A program made the position numbers and the translations under genes. Shown here one piece after another: positions 7,084 through 15,432 of a stretch of 64,000 nucleotides of DNA. This DNA is from a virus. Where the stretch lies: positions 18,689-82,688 of the IMG/VR virus record IMGVR_UViG_3300022918_000011, one strand, 5' to 3'. Under the pieces are notes generated by a model, which searched no databases, was not told the DNA's origin, and worked only from the letters and a program-made list of their open reading frames with translations. Numbering within the stretch: the stretch's first letter is position 1; each line of letters starts with the position of its first letter.

Positions 7084-9042
7084 ATGCAGCAGTCGTCTCC
7101 GTACCACTATCCAGAACCCGCCAACTACCGCTGGAAAGGCGGCTTGATCATCGACAACTTCGCAGGCGGTGGCGGTGCCAGCACCGGCATCTCTCAGGCC
7201 ATCGGCCGCAGCCCCGACATCGCGGTCAATCACAACGTTGAAGCGTTGATGATGCACGAAGAGAACCACCCTACCACCCGCCATTACAACGAGTCTGTGT
7301 GGGACATCGACATCCGCAAGGCTACCGGCGGTGCGCCGGTGTTGATGGGTTGGTTCAGCCCAGATTGCACCCACTTCTCCGTCGCCAAAGGCGGCAAGCC
7401 GGTGAAGAAGGCCATCCGTGGCTTGGCCTGGATCGTCAAGAAGTGGTACGGGCAGAGCGACATGGCCATCCTGAAGATGGAAAACGTCGTCGAGTTCATG
7501 ACGTGGGGTCCACTGATTGCCAAGCGCTGCAAGGTGACCAAGCGCGTCATCAAGCTGGTGCCGGACGGCAAGGACAAGAAGGGCGAGGACAAATTCAAAG
7601 AGGTGGTCTGCGAGCCAGGCGAGTACGTTGCCTACCGCGATCAGGCTCTGGTACCGGACAAGAAGCGCGCCGGCAAAACCTTCCGCCAGTTCGTCAAACA
7701 GATGCGCGAAGCCGGTTACGCAGTCGAGTGGACTGTCAAAGGTATGGTAGCCAGCGACTTCGGCGATCCAACCACCCGCAAACGCTTCTTCCTGATGGCC
7801 CGTAAGGACGGGCTGCCAATCACCTGGCCTGCAGCTACCCATGGCAGCCCGAGGCTGGTGGCTGCCAACCCGGGCAAGTTGCAGCCGTGGAAGACGGCCG
7901 GCGACAACCTGGACTGGTCCATCCCATGCCCATCGATCTTCAATCGCAAGAAGCCGTTGGCTGACAACACGCTGCGCCGCATCTTCAAGGGCATCGAGAA
8001 GTTCGTCATCGGCGCCGGCGACAACGCCTTCCTCGTGAAGACGAACCACGGTGGCAACGAGTTCCGTGGCCAGTCAGCTGACGAGCCGCTGCAAACCATC
8101 ACCAGCAAGTTGGGTACCGGGGTGGCAGCTGTGTCGCTCACCAAGTTCAACGAGAACAGCATCGGCCAAGCCGCTGACCAGCCGCTGGACACTGTGATGG
8201 CGGGTGCTACACGGTTCGGCGCCGTACAGGCTGAGCTGCAGGTCGTGAAGGATCTGGATCAAGCCATGCATGCAGGCTTCATCGCCACCATCGATCACAC
8301 CTCCAACAAAAACCCGGCCACCGGCATGGACGAGCCGATTCCAACGGTGACATCCAAGGCGCGGCACATCCACGTTGCAGCGCTGCTCAAGCATTACACC
8401 GGTGTCGTGGGCCAGACTCTGGACAAGCCGCTGCCAACCATCACGGCAACCGATCACAATTCTGTGCTTGAGGTGACGGCGATGCATGTTCAGCGTGACT
8501 TCGGCGCCAGCATCGGCAGCCGGTTGTGCGAACCGCTCGGCGCTATCACGGCGGGTGGCGGTGGCCATGCAGCCATCATCGCTTCGTCTCTGGTGAAGCT
8601 GAAGGGCAGCTGCAACCACGGCCAGGCGTTGGACCGGCCGATCGATACCATCGCTGCCCAAGGCAACCACTACGCAGCGGTGCAGACCTTCCTTGAGGAA
8701 CAGTCGTTCCTTGTGAAGTTCTACGGCACCGGCGGCGCGGTGACTTGCGAGGCCCCACTGGACACAATCACCTCGAAGGGGCGGTTCGGTCTGGTCACCA
8801 TCCAAGGCATTGATTATCAGATCGTCGACATCGGCATGCGAATGCTGGAGCCGCACGAGCTGTTCAGCTGCCAAGGGTTCCCGGCCGACTACCGCCACGA
8901 GGTGGTGATGGGCAAGAAACTTCCGAAGCATGCACAGGTTCGCATGGTTGGCAACTCGGTACCTCCGGGGCTGGCCAGGGCGTTGGTGCAGGCGAACATC
9001 CCCAAGTGGGCACTCGAACGTAAACAGGCAGCAGTAGCATGA
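7084..9042 (+). CDS. DNA (cytosine-5) methyltransferase with repeat-containing middle region
   Basis: A 652-residue enzyme expected to transfer methyl from SAM to C5 of cytosine in phage DNA, which would protect against host restriction. Visible motifs in order: motif I NFAGGGGASTG (about 25-35), motif IV SPDCTHFS with catalytic Cys95, motif VI MENVVEF (about 131-137), motif VIII DPTTRKRFFLMARKDG, and C-terminal motifs IX/X GMRMLEPHELFSCQGFP and RMVGNSVPPGLARAL. Between about 312 and 572, where the target-recognition domain should lie, there are seven diverged copies of a unit centred on D-x-P-L-x-T-I-T. The start at 7084 follows AAGGAG; an in-frame upstream ATG at 7048 overlaps the previous gene. 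No partner endonuclease is nearby. Target sequence cannot be read from the protein. Confidence 0.9.
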   Translation: MQQSSPYHYPEPANYRWKGGLIIDNFAGGGGASTGISQAIGRSPDIAVNHNVEALMMHEENHPTTRHYNESVWDIDIRKATGGAPVLMGWFSPDCTHFSVAKGGKPVKKAIRGLAWIVKKWYGQSDMAILKMENVVEFMTWGPLIAKRCKVTKRVIKLVPDGKDKKGEDKFKEVVCEPGEYVAYRDQALVPDKKRAGKTFRQFVKQMREAGYAVEWTVKGMVASDFGDPTTRKRFFLMARKDGLPITWPAATHGSPRLVAANPGKLQPWKTAGDNLDWSIPCPSIFNRKKPLADNTLRRIFKGIEKFVIGAGDNAFLVKTNHGGNEFRGQSADEPLQTITSKLGTGVAAVSLTKFNENSIGQAADQPLDTVMAGATRFGAVQAELQVVKDLDQAMHAGFIATIDHTSNKNPATGMDEPIPTVTSKARHIHVAALLKHYTGVVGQTLDKPLPTITATDHNSVLEVTAMHVQRDFGASIGSRLCEPLGAITAGGGGHAAIIASSLVKLKGSCNHGQALDRPIDTIAAQGNHYAAVQTFLEEQSFLVKFYGTGGAVTCEAPLDTITSKGRFGLVTIQGIDYQIVDIGMRMLEPHELFSCQGFPADYRHEVVMGKKLPKHAQVRMVGNSVPPGLARALVQANIPKWALERKQAAVA

Positions 9043-9410
9043 CCAAGCCTATGAGCAAACTCCCGTCCATGCCCTTGATCAACCCCAAGGGCAAGAACAA
9101 GCCTCGCAAACCCCGCGTACCAAAGCCTGTGTGGACCGTCACCGCCGACTACTGTGACGGTGCCCTGACCGGCTACAACATGGCCTTTGAATCCGAGCGC
9201 ACCGCGCGCATCACCGCTGACTGGCTGCACTCCTCCAGCGGTACGATGAACGTCAAGATCGAAGGCCCAGGCTACAAGGGTCAGATCCACGACGCTACCG
9301 AGGCTGACCGCGAGGTTGGCTACGCGCTGGCAGAAATCCTTGAGCACCGCGCTGTAGGCCCGGTTGCGAAGTACCTCATCAACGAATGGATGGACAGCAA
9401 GGCGTGGTAA
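9039..9410 (+). CDS. hypothetical protein with basic N-terminus
   Basis: A 123-residue protein coupled by ATGA to the methyltransferase gene. Residues 1-32 are rich in Lys, Pro and Arg (NPKGKNKPRKPRVPKP), like a flexible DNA-binding tail; the rest looks like a small alpha-beta domain. Possible accessory to the methyltransferase by position only. Confidence 0.6.
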   Translation: MTKPMSKLPSMPLINPKGKNKPRKPRVPKPVWTVTADYCDGALTGYNMAFESERTARITADWLHSSSGTMNVKIEGPGYKGQIHDATEADREVGYALAEILEHRAVGPVAKYLINEWMDSKAW

Positions 9411-9426
9411 CGCGCCGGGAGCTCAC

Positions 9427-9960
9427 ATGATCCTGTCAGAAAAATCGCTGCGCCCCTGGGCTTTGCCGGAAGGCTCCAAGTGTTGCGTGTGTGGTGCCGA
9501 GAACGACTCTCGGTTCTACTACGACCCGCCGGCGCGAAAGTTCTACTGCAGCAGCCACACGTTGCTGGAAGATCTGGACCCGCTGAACAAGCGCAACGCC
9601 AGCATGTTGTTCGGCTGCCCGGTCAGCCGACTGACCGTGTTCCCCGAGCTGGAGAACATCCGCGACCTGCTGGTGCCGATCACGGCGCCCAAGCGGGGCG
9701 AGCCGAACTTCTACTGCCGCAGCGATATGTTCCCCAACCTGCGGGTCATGCCGACGCCGGCGTTGACAGCCTGGGTGTACAACAACATGTTGTATCCCCG
9801 GCTGACGCCGGACAAATACTTCTTCGACCTGCACATCCGTGAGTACGGCGGTGTGGATCTGGCGTGGTTGTCCCTCCGGTACCAAGAAATTCTCGGCACT
9901 CGCTACCTCGCGGTGGTGACCCGAGCCAACGTTGAAAAGATCTTTGGAGCAGTAAAATGA
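9427..9960 (+). CDS. hypothetical protein with zinc-finger-like cysteines
   Basis: A 177-residue protein. Near the N-terminus, GSKCCVCGAEND followed by FYCSSH gives a C-x2-C ... C-x2-H arrangement typical of a small zinc site. The ATG at 9427 has GGGAG 7 bases upstream; the open frame extends back to 9364 but would overlap the previous gene. ATGA overlap with the next gene. No known family. Confidence 0.6.
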   Translation: MILSEKSLRPWALPEGSKCCVCGAENDSRFYYDPPARKFYCSSHTLLEDLDPLNKRNASMLFGCPVSRLTVFPELENIRDLLVPITAPKRGEPNFYCRSDMFPNLRVMPTPALTAWVYNNMLYPRLTPDKYFFDLHIREYGGVDLAWLSLRYQEILGTRYLAVVTRANVEKIFGAVK

Positions 9961-10388
9961 CAGACGTAGTTCAGGTCCGCACGAAGGACGGTATCAAAGA
10001 AATCCCTTGCCTGGGTCGCTGGAAGAAGACCATTGACGGCGAAGAGTTTGAGTTCGCTCTGCATGTCGCGCCGACCAAACTCGTCGGGCAGCGCCCGCTG
10101 TTGTTCAGCGAAGTGTCCACCGGGCACAGCGCCCAGATCGCGGTACGTCACCCGTCAATCCACTCGCTGCTGACCGAAGCCCACCTGCGCCAAGGTCATG
10201 AGCACTACTGCACCGCGCGAAAAGTGAACCGCGCGGCAGCAGCTGCGCTGCACAACGGCATCAAGTCTATGGACGGCGAGTCGTTCCGCGCAGCTGTGGG
10301 TGTTGCGCTGATGGCCATCGCCAACAAGGAACGCGCTAATGTCCTTGAGAACGGTGCCAAGCCCGCAGTTGTAGAGGAGAAGGTCTGA
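9957..10388 (+). CDS. hypothetical protein
   Basis: A 143-residue protein (MTDVVQVRTKDGIKEIPCLG) with an N-terminal beta-rich part and a helical, Ala-rich C-terminal part. The stop overlaps the next start (TGATG). No family recognised. Confidence 0.6.
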   Translation: MTDVVQVRTKDGIKEIPCLGRWKKTIDGEEFEFALHVAPTKLVGQRPLLFSEVSTGHSAQIAVRHPSIHSLLTEAHLRQGHEHYCTARKVNRAAAAALHNGIKSMDGESFRAAVGVALMAIANKERANVLENGAKPAVVEEKV

Positions 10389-10699
10389 TGCAGGTCATCT
10401 TCAACGGTCAGATCCTGAGCCAGGCACACCTCGACCTGCTGGTCCCGCTGCTCAACGAAGGCATGAGCGAGAAGAAACTTCGCAAGTGCATGGGGGAGGT
10501 CTTCGAAGCTGCGGGCATCCCGGTGCCGCAGCTGAAGATCGGCGACCTGGTGCATTGGCAGGGACTGGAGGAGCGCATGGACAAGGGCGTGATCCTCGGC
10601 ATCGAGAGCCGCGGCGACAAGCTGCGTGTTCAATCCAAACAGCGTGGCCGTGCGGTCACAATCGGTCAGCGCGATGCGCGGGTGGTGGCAGATGCCTAA
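10388..10699 (+). CDS. hypothetical protein
   Basis: A 103-residue protein. The C-terminal half (KIGDLVHWQGLEERMDKGVI) looks like a small beta-barrel that often binds nucleic acid, but this is only a structural impression. It overlaps the next gene by 8 bases. Confidence 0.6.
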   Translation: MQVIFNGQILSQAHLDLLVPLLNEGMSEKKLRKCMGEVFEAAGIPVPQLKIGDLVHWQGLEERMDKGVILGIESRGDKLRVQSKQRGRAVTIGQRDARVVADA

Positions 10700-11021
10700 G
10701 TCGGTTATTACCAGCATCACCTTCTCCTCGGCACCGGCGCGGCGCAAGCCGCAAGCCGGCGACCTGAAGACCCTGAAGAGGGACGGCAAGACCTACATCC
10801 GGCAGCAACAACGCTGCTACCACGGCCCAGGCCGCGGCGCCATGGTGGTCAGCAACGGCCGCCCGGTATGGGAGTGGGTTGAACAGGGCAGCTCGCAAGA
10901 CCGTGTCGCTGTTTACGCGAAGCAGCTGGCCTGCCCACACGAAACGTGGCTGGGTCACAGCGGTACCGGCCGGATCTTCTGTGCAGCCTGCAACAAGGAG
11001 CGCACCGATGCTGAAGCTTGA
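10692..11021 (+). CDS. hypothetical basic protein with paired cysteines
   Basis: A 109-residue protein starting MPKSVITSITFSSAPARRKP. A C-terminal CPHETWLGHSGTGRIFCAAC pattern could bind zinc. The ATG at 10692 was chosen because earlier in-frame starts lie deep inside the previous gene. Overlaps the next gene by 14 bases. Confidence 0.55.
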   Translation: MPKSVITSITFSSAPARRKPQAGDLKTLKRDGKTYIRQQQRCYHGPGRGAMVVSNGRPVWEWVEQGSSQDRVAVYAKQLACPHETWLGHSGTGRIFCAACNKERTDAEA

Positions 11022-11412
11022 GCAAGTAAAAGCCCTCGTCGCCGAGGGCGTCGGGGTCTTCCGGATCCTTAGCACCTATCCGGTGCGGGAGCAGGACGGG
11101 GTTCTCCGCTGGGGCCACCTCGACGACAAGGTGTTGACCGATGTCGACACCAAGTATTTCCGAGAGGCGGATTACGAGGTGGCAGCCGCTACCAATAACC
11201 CCCCTGCACTCTTCCGCAGCGTAGGCGACCCCCGCATGTTCGCTAACGGTTGCTACGTGGTGAAGTTCGGAGGCAAAGGCATCTGGACTACCTACGTCAT
11301 CGTTCGCTACGCCCATCCCATCGACGCAGGTCAAGCCACTGAGATGGCCATCGATCACCTGGTTCAGGCCGGGTGGACCGAAGTCGAAGCCCAACCACTG
11401 CTCGTTATCTGA
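11008..11412 (+). CDS. hypothetical protein
   Basis: A 134-residue protein (MLKLEQVKALVAEGVGVFRI). The start ATG at 11008 has AAGGAG 7 bases upstream, which decides it over the in-frame ATG at 10879 inside the previous gene. No family recognised. Confidence 0.6.
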   Translation: MLKLEQVKALVAEGVGVFRILSTYPVREQDGVLRWGHLDDKVLTDVDTKYFREADYEVAAATNNPPALFRSVGDPRMFANGCYVVKFGGKGIWTTYVIVRYAHPIDAGQATEMAIDHLVQAGWTEVEAQPLLVI

Positions 11413-11420
11413 GGTGAATC

Positions 11421-11807
11421 ATGACCACGCTTTCCAGCCTCATCGGCATCATCGGCAACGACAAGATCAAATTCCAGACGCTGGACGCCAGCATCTCTGG
11501 GTTCAATAACCCCAGGAGCGGCGGCTCGCGCATCACTTTTGATACTGAAAGCCCCTGCGGTGTGGGACCTGGCATGACGCCCCGCACCGAAAGTATGGGC
11601 CTGATCCTCTGGCTGGACCGGGAGGAGGTGGCGAGGATCAACGCGCTGCCTCGTGGAGACGAGCTCGGGGCGCACGTCGACGAGCTGCGAACCCTGCGCG
11701 CTGCCTTACAGGACTGTATCAAGGCCGGTGCATCGATCCCGCTGCTCAGCGTTAGCCAGATGCAAGACCATCTGGATAGCCTGGACGTGTTCTTCGAGGA
11801 CGAATGA
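11421..11807 (+). CDS. hypothetical protein
   Basis: A 128-residue acidic protein (MTTLSSLIGIIGNDKIKFQT) with a GGAGG-like region upstream only in part (GAGGTG 6 bases before the ATG). It overlaps the next start. No recognised domain. Confidence 0.6.
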   Translation: MTTLSSLIGIIGNDKIKFQTLDASISGFNNPRSGGSRITFDTESPCGVGPGMTPRTESMGLILWLDREEVARINALPRGDELGAHVDELRTLRAALQDCIKAGASIPLLSVSQMQDHLDSLDVFFEDE

Positions 11808-11989
11808 TGGCGACAGTCAAGAAGCTGCGCCGTATGGACGGCGGATGGCGGGTGCATTGGCTGACAGCAACGGGCTGGGTGTTGGGCAAAAAGCTCGCCA
11901 CCCGGCAGCTGGCCACTGATTACGCCAAGACGTACATGCGCCGAAGCGCTGAGTTCGAGGACTTCAAGGTCCTCCCCGCAGAAAGGTAG
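11804..11989 (+). CDS. hypothetical small basic protein
   Basis: A 61-residue basic protein (KKLRRMDGGWRVHWLTATGW). Two adjacent ATGs at 11804 and 11807 are both possible; the first overlaps the upstream stop. No family recognised. Confidence 0.55.
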   Translation: MMATVKKLRRMDGGWRVHWLTATGWVLGKKLATRQLATDYAKTYMRRSAEFEDFKVLPAER

Positions 11990-11994
11990 TTGCC

Positions 11995-12393
11995 GTGGAC
12001 ATCACAGCGTTGATACAGGCTGCACACCCGGAGATGTCCGGGCCGCTGGACGACCTGCTGGACAGGAAACAGAGGCTCGCGATGGACAAGGTCAAGGTTC
12101 AGTTCGCAGCAGACCAGATGGTAACGCTGCAGCAACTGATCCGCCTGGCAAAGCAGGACGACCTGCCCTCGTTGAAACTGAGCGAGGCAGCGTTGGCTAT
12201 GCTGATGGAGAAGTTGACCATCCGCTGCCGCGCTGACGCCATCGAGCAGATCAGCCGGAACATGGGCCGTCCGCTGAGTCTGGTACCGCACTTCGTATGG
12301 GCGGTTGACCTGCACTTCTACCCCAAGCGGGTAGCGGTGCCGAGGTCGCCGAAAGCAATCACCAACATTCGAAAGGACATTCAAAGTGCCTGA
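11995..12393 (+). CDS. hypothetical helical protein (GTG start)
   Basis: A 132-residue mainly helical protein (MDITALIQAAHPEMSGPLDD). It starts with GTG and overlaps the polymerase-fragment gene by 8 bases, so the two are probably translated together. No family recognised; by position it could be a partner of that fragment. Confidence 0.6.
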   Translation: MDITALIQAAHPEMSGPLDDLLDRKQRLAMDKVKVQFAADQMVTLQQLIRLAKQDDLPSLKLSEAALAMLMEKLTIRCRADAIEQISRNMGRPLSLVPHFVWAVDLHFYPKRVAVPRSPKAITNIRKDIQSA

Positions 12394-12826
12394 TGATAAA
12401 GACAACAAGACGCCAACCGGTCGCATTACCGATCCGCGCGCTGCGTTCGCTCTGCCGTATGGCAAGAGCCTGAACGGCATCGGCAAGGTCTATGTAAACG
12501 CGGACTTCTCCGCGATTGAGGAGCGTATCGCGGAGGGACTGATGGGTGCAGCCGCTGGCAGCAACCTGCTGGACCCCTACAAGATCATCGCAGCGGTGAC
12601 CCACATCGTCATGTACAGCGAGGTGACCAAAGAGCAGCGTCAGTGGGCCAAGAGTTACTTCTACCTGAACTTGTACTCCACGGAAGGCTTCAGCCTGCCG
12701 CCGCGCGTCCAACTGTTCGCCATCTACACGACCGAGGAGATCGTGCAGATTCAAATCGATACGAAGTGGCCAGGCACCCTGGACCTCTACGATCACATCG
12801 CCAACTTTTACAAGCCGAAGGTATAA
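12386..12826 (+). CDS. stand-alone family A DNA polymerase palm/fingers fragment
   Basis: A 146-residue protein that matches only the middle of a Pol I-type polymerase. In order: TPTGRI (TGR motif, about 9-14), motif A VNADFSAIEERI with Asp40 and Glu45, a D-P-Y-K segment, then VTKEQRQWAKSYFYLNLYS, which lines up with the O helix (Arg85, Lys89, Tyr93, Tyr97), then KWPGTLDLYDHI matching the Y-P-G region after O2. The spacing from D63 to K89 equals that of E. coli Pol I. Tyr93 occupies the Phe762 position, as Tyr526 does in T7. Missing are the 5' nuclease, 3'-5' exonuclease, thumb and motif C with the second catalytic Asp, so DNA synthesis alone is unlikely. The frame is intact and packed between neighbours (8-base overlap upstream, 2-base gap downstream), so it is not obviously decaying. 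A full-length polymerase lies at 23976-27662. Confidence 0.75.
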   Translation: MPDDKDNKTPTGRITDPRAAFALPYGKSLNGIGKVYVNADFSAIEERIAEGLMGAAAGSNLLDPYKIIAAVTHIVMYSEVTKEQRQWAKSYFYLNLYSTEGFSLPPRVQLFAIYTTEEIVQIQIDTKWPGTLDLYDHIANFYKPKV

Positions 12827-12828
12827 CC

Positions 12829-13605
12829 ATGCAGTTGAACAAGAAGCTCAAAGAAGAAATCATCCTCAAGCTGGTCGGCAAGGCCACCAAGAAGCACGCT
12901 CAGGCCATGAGTAAGGCAGCGGCATCGCTGAACCTGCTGTGGCGCCAGGCGGTGATCAAGCACGCCCAGCAAGCCATCCCGGAGCTGCCGCAGGAACGGT
13001 GGGCAGACTTGATCCAGTCGCAGACCTTCAAGGGTTTCGGCAGCCTGTCTGTGAGCACGGTAGCGCCCGCGCCACTGAAGGGTCAGGACAACCGCACGGT
13101 CACCAACGACATTGGCGACGCTGGTCGGCGCATCCAGTGGGAGCGGGCCGCCACTGAGAAGTATCAGTCGATCAAGGTCACGATGGCTGACAACGGTTGG
13201 AGCGGGTTCTTCAGCGTGTGCGGCGTTATGTGCCGGGACCATTTCCTGAACGTCGGCTGGCCGCTGCCCTTCCATGACCTGCCTGCGTTTAGCTGGATGT
13301 CGGTAGTCGACCTCACCGGCAAGTCTACAGGTCCGGCAGCGGCCTGGTCTCTGGACACCGCACCGCTGGCAGAACAGGCAAACGCCCTGACCGCCAAGTT
13401 CCAGAAGGTGCTGGTGGAAGCCGCCGAGTTCTACGACTCCCTGCAGATCATCATGGCGTCGATCAACACCGATACCCAGTTGATCGATCAGTTCCCCGAG
13501 GCTGCCAAGTTCCTGCCGGAGCAAGCGCCGAAACGCAATCAGCTAGCACCTACTGAACTGATTGCCAAAGCCCGCCAGATGCTTGAGACAGGCATCCCTA
13601 ACTGA
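12829..13605 (+). CDS. hypothetical protein, possibly Nmad5-like
   Basis: A 258-residue protein (MQLNKKLKEEIILKLVGKAT). The basic helical start and the C-terminal stretch ASINTDTQLIDQFPEAAKFLPE recall the phage family named nucleotide-modification-associated domain 5 (Nmad5), from memory and without a search. If right, it would act on DNA base modification. The ATG at 12829 follows the polymerase-fragment stop by 2 bases; the frame is open further upstream to 12643, over the previous gene. Confidence 0.55.
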   Translation: MQLNKKLKEEIILKLVGKATKKHAQAMSKAAASLNLLWRQAVIKHAQQAIPELPQERWADLIQSQTFKGFGSLSVSTVAPAPLKGQDNRTVTNDIGDAGRRIQWERAATEKYQSIKVTMADNGWSGFFSVCGVMCRDHFLNVGWPLPFHDLPAFSWMSVVDLTGKSTGPAAAWSLDTAPLAEQANALTAKFQKVLVEAAEFYDSLQIIMASINTDTQLIDQFPEAAKFLPEQAPKRNQLAPTELIAKARQMLETGIPN

Positions 13606-13615
13606 GTAGTACCCA

Positions 13616-13933
13616 ATGCAAAAGCTACGAGCCCAACTGCGACTCATCTCCACCGAAAGGGGTGACTACGGTACACCCGAGGATCGAGGGCTGTTCATCG
13701 ACAACTTCGTTGACGCCCTCGAAGAACTGCTCACGCCAAGAGCCATCGCCACGTTCACTGCGGACGAGATCCGCCATGTGCTGCTGGCCTACGCTCAGGA
13801 GAACCTGAACTCACCCACCCCGATCACCATCGAACAGAGCATCATGTCCCGGTTCGCTGTCTTGTTCTTCAACAGCCCGCGTCGCGAGGTTGTCCTGCCG
13901 TTGCCACCGAGCAACGTTGTAAGCCTGCATTAA
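13616..13933 (+). CDS. hypothetical protein
   Basis: A 105-residue protein (MQKLRAQLRLISTERGDYGT), mainly helical with a hydrophobic VVLPLPPSNVVSLH tail. It is the last gene before a hairpin, so it closes the 7-14 kb transcription group. Confidence 0.65.
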   Translation: MQKLRAQLRLISTERGDYGTPEDRGLFIDNFVDALEELLTPRAIATFTADEIRHVLLAYAQENLNSPTPITIEQSIMSRFAVLFFNSPRREVVLPLPPSNVVSLH

Positions 13934-13952
13934 CACTTCCGCTTGACCGCAT

Positions 13953-13978
13953 GGCGGCCACCCCATAGGATGGCCGCC
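13953..13978 (+). terminator. GC-rich hairpin after the 13616 gene
   Basis: GGCGGCCA (13953-13960) pairs with TGGCCGCC (13971-13978) across a 10-base loop. No T-tract follows, so termination strength is uncertain. The following 13978-13994 holds a direct repeat of CTGTATAA ahead of the helicase gene. Confidence 0.45.
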
Positions 13979-14011
13979 TGTATAAACTGTATAACATTAT
14001 AAGGTGACCAC

Positions 14012-15349
14012 ATGGGACTCAATGTTGGTCAACAGGCAGCTGTTGACGAAACTCTGCATGAGATCTTTGAAGGTGAGTACAGCCCGAACCAAGGGCATAC
14101 GATCATCGGCGAAGGCGGTACTGGCAAGACGTTTTGTGTGACAGAGATCGCTCGTGTGGTGATCGAGGCAGGGCACAGCGTGCTGTTCGCAGCGCCCACC
14201 CACAAAGCCCTCAAGCAAATTCAGCGGTCGTGCCGTGAGAACGGTTTGATCAGCAACAACATCGGCTTCGCCACCATCTACAGCGCCCTGGGCCTGGGGA
14301 TGATGCCGGCGGATGAAGACAAGTTCATCACCCCGTTCAAGGAAAGCATCATCGGGAACTACGACGTTCTGGTCGTGGACGAGATCTCGATGATGCCCAA
14401 GCTGCTAGTCGAACGTTACCTGCTGCCAGAGCTGGAGCAAACCGGCACCTACCCGCTGTTCATGGGTGACGACATGCAGCTGCCGCCGGTCAAGGAAGCA
14501 AAGGCTGTGGCCTTTGACCTGTTCAAGACCTCGGAGCTGACAGAGAACCAGCGGCAGCTGACCAACGAGGACGGCACGCCGAACGGCATCCTGCAGCTGG
14601 CCCGCGCCATCCGCCCTTGCATCAAGGAGAAGCGCGTCTTCCGGTTCGACTTCACCGTCGAGAACAACGTGACGTGCGTGAAGGACAAGGACTTCCTGTC
14701 CACCATCCTCGACCACTTCACCCTCGACACCGATCTGGAACAGACCCGGGTACTTGCCTGGCGCAACTTCCGGGTCGATGACCTGAACCGCGCGATCCGC
14801 AAGAAGGTGTACGGCCCCGACGCCGCTCGCTTTGAGATCGGCGAGCGGGTCATCACCGGCGGCTCGATCAAGGACGCGAACGACGAGGTCGTGTTGACCA
14901 GTGCCGAAGAGTGCATCGTCATGGCCGAGCGTGAAAGCCAGCTGGTCTACCGCGCCACGAACGAGCCGTGGAAGACCCGCCTGCTGACGCTGCGCCCGTG
15001 CTACGCCGGACAGAAGCAAGTCTTCGCCCATGTGCTGCACGAGGACGAAAAGGAACGCTACAACAACGTGATGGGCAAGCTGAAGAAGAAAGCGCTGGAT
15101 GCCGTGGGCAATGAGCGCGGCCTTTACTGGCGCCGGTTCCACGAGTTCCGCGATGCGTTCGCTGACATCCGCTACTGTTTCTGCATGACCACTCACCTCG
15201 CGCAGGGCAGCACTTACGACACGGTGTTCGTCGATGTGAAGGACATTCTCGAGAACCCGCAGCCGATGGAGCGGCGCAAGCTGATCTACGTTGGCTTCAG
15301 CCGGCCTCGCAAGGAGCTGGTTATCAACAAAACTAGCTTCATCGCTTGA
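14012..15349 (+). CDS. SF1 DNA helicase (RecD/Dda-like)
   Basis: A 445-residue ATP-driven helicase that should unwind DNA at the phage fork or during recombination. Motifs: Walker A GEGGTGKT (33-40), motif Ia FAAPTHKALKQ, Walker B LVVDEISMM (about 118-126), motif III MGDDMQLPPV, and motif VI LIYVGFSRPRKELVI near the C-terminus, preceded by MTTHLAQGSTYDTV. This order is that of the SF1B Dda/RecD2 group, and the length is like T4 Dda (439). It starts a new group after a hairpin. It is followed by an 83-base gap and then a small gene ahead of the primase. Confidence 0.88.
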   Translation: MGLNVGQQAAVDETLHEIFEGEYSPNQGHTIIGEGGTGKTFCVTEIARVVIEAGHSVLFAAPTHKALKQIQRSCRENGLISNNIGFATIYSALGLGMMPADEDKFITPFKESIIGNYDVLVVDEISMMPKLLVERYLLPELEQTGTYPLFMGDDMQLPPVKEAKAVAFDLFKTSELTENQRQLTNEDGTPNGILQLARAIRPCIKEKRVFRFDFTVENNVTCVKDKDFLSTILDHFTLDTDLEQTRVLAWRNFRVDDLNRAIRKKVYGPDAARFEIGERVITGGSIKDANDEVVLTSAEECIVMAERESQLVYRATNEPWKTRLLTLRPCYAGQKQVFAHVLHEDEKERYNNVMGKLKKKALDAVGNERGLYWRRFHEFRDAFADIRYCFCMTTHLAQGSTYDTVFVDVKDILENPQPMERRKLIYVGFSRPRKELVINKTSFIA

Positions 15350-15386
15350 TCGTTGTATGCTGTGATCATTCTCACTGACTTTACAC

Positions 15387-15403
15387 AGGCGCCTCTGGCG
15401 CCT
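15387..15403 (+). terminator. short hairpin between helicase and next gene
   Basis: AGGCGCC and GGCGCCT form a 7-bp stem with a TCT loop, 37 bases after the helicase stop. No T-tract follows. It could be a weak terminator or processing site. Confidence 0.35.
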
Positions 15404-15432
15404 CAAAAGTCGTGCCAAGCCAGGAGTAACAA

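Noticed and set aside
7027-8049. Long - strand open frame opposite the methyltransferase gene
   Set aside because: The + strand frame has clear methyltransferase motifs; the - strand frame has none and is a GC-skew shadow.
13978-13994. CTGTATAA direct repeat as a promoter
   Set aside because: The TATAAA/TATAAC copies have no -35 element at proper spacing; it may be a -10 for a modified polymerase but cannot be supported.
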